42,507 nt of DNA from positions 1 through 42,507 of the forward strand of contig JBGANY010000015.1 of the NCBI GenBank assembly GCA_044222005.1. The letters are read 5' to 3'. The position numbers were made by a program, and so were the translations under genes. Shown here one piece after another: positions 42,064 through 42,507 of the stretch. Numbering within the stretch: position 1 is the stretch's first letter; the number at the start of each line of letters is the position of its first letter. Below the pieces are notes generated by a model, which was given only the letters and a program-made list of their open reading frames with translations, did no database searches and was not told the origin of the DNA. This DNA comes from Methylotenera_A sp044222005 (GTDB lineage: Bacteria; Pseudomonadota; Gammaproteobacteria; Burkholderiales; Methylophilaceae).

Positions 42064-42453
42064 CTAGGCGCTGGAACTCTCATCTGCACCTTCAACTGAC
42101 TCTTCAGTTTCAGGTAAACGTTTTGGTTCATGCTGTTTTATTTCGCCTCGCAGCTTGTGCGCATAATCTTTAAGCTGGCGTATTGCCGCATCAAAGGCAT
42201 CGCGCAAGGCCACGTAAACATCTTCGGCGTGGTTCCGGGTCACGATAATCTCGTTGCCCGGCACCCCGATATCAATGCGCACACTAAATTGTTTACCCTG
42301 CTGGCTATGTTTGTGCGGCATTTCTACCGCAACCCGGCAGGAGGTAATATGGTCGAAAAATTCCTCAAGTTTTTCCACCTTGGCGCGAATCCGCGCTTCC
42401 AGCGCTTCCGAGTGGTCGACGCCATGAACTGTCAGCTTTAACGGGCTTTGCAT
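42064..42453 (-). CDS. Ribosome hibernation promoting factor HPF/YfiA family
   Basis: A 129-residue protein of the RaiA/HPF fold: LTVHGVDHSEALEARIRAKV, the strand FSVRIDIGVPGNEIIVTR and the helix DVYVALRDAFDAAIRQLKDYAHKL. It binds in the decoding channel of idle ribosomes. The length is between short HPF (95) and long HPF (over 180). The C-terminal tail is acidic and lacks the dimerisation domain, so it is a short-type protein. Typical HPF genes lie beside rpoN. This one sits in the stress island next to the DksA-like gene (92 bp), which suggests a second, condition-specific copy. Confidence 0.88.
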   Translation of the reverse strand: MQSPLKLTVHGVDHSEALEARIRAKVEKLEEFFDHITSCRVAVEMPHKHSQQGKQFSVRIDIGVPGNEIIVTRNHAEDVYVALRDAFDAAIRQLKDYAHKLRGEIKQHEPKRLPETEESVEGADESSSA

Positions 42454-42507
42454 GTTTTTCTCCTCATAATTCGAATCGGATTAACAAAGGTTTTTTGTTT
42501 ACTTTCT

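Overview
The window looks like a chromosomal segment of a betaproteobacterium, probably of the Nitrosomonadales type (Methylophilaceae, Gallionellaceae or relatives). The basis is the smc-zipA-ligA order, the protein sequences, the moderate GC content and a BCAM0308-family gene. The exact genus cannot be fixed by eye.

Layout. (1) 1-521: the end of a transposon, with the first 104 codons of a probable Mu/Tn7-type transposase and three repeated end sites. It abuts, and seems to supply the stop codon of, a secreted TPR protein gene (509-1432). (2) 1.4-8.9 kb: housekeeping genes ligA, zipA and smc (minus strand) and the divergent queF. (3) 8.9-9.3 kb: tRNA-Ala(GGC) and tRNA-Glu(UUC). (4) 9.3-18.3 kb: a long minus-strand operon of periplasmic adaptor, RND pump, DUF2892 membrane protein, TolC-type channel, rhodanese lipoprotein, DUF3365 haem lipoprotein and type I sulfide:quinone oxidoreductase, possibly ending in a 56-codon membrane ORF. 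It is divergent from an ArsR-family regulator, with a perfect operator-like palindrome inside the shared promoters. A lipid A palmitoyltransferase (pagP) follows.

(5) 19.0-28.6 kb, mostly minus strand: Cu(+)-type P-type ATPase, glucan phosphorylase, a decayed cbpM, a tandem universal stress protein, a secreted Arg/Asp-rich protein, two phosphoribosyltransferases, the yqjD-yqjE-yqjK trio, a surface-type protein, a lone PAS protein and a DUF2934 protein. (6) 28.7-42.5 kb: a FixL/FixJ-like two-component system whose sensor keeps the haem-PAS His and Arg, a cytochrome c, DUF302, an Acg-like nitroreductase, a nitroreductase, Usp, phosphoketolase, acetate kinase, cyclopropane fatty acid synthase, CBS, BCAM0308-family, a 52-aa membrane protein, zinc alcohol dehydrogenase, a DksA/TraR protein and a ribosome hibernation factor.

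Regions 5 and 6 together resemble the low-oxygen-activated (lxa) locus of Burkholderia cenocepacia and, by analogy only, the mycobacterial DosR dormancy regulon. A coherent reading is an anoxic-persistence island. Glucan phosphorylase releases sugar phosphate, phosphoketolase makes acetyl-phosphate, acetate kinase makes ATP, the alcohol dehydrogenase and nitroreductases handle redox, and YqjD, HPF and the BCAM0308-type protein act at the ribosome. A shared upstream element (28675-28695, 31313-31370, 33389-33443) is a candidate operator for the FixJ-like regulator.
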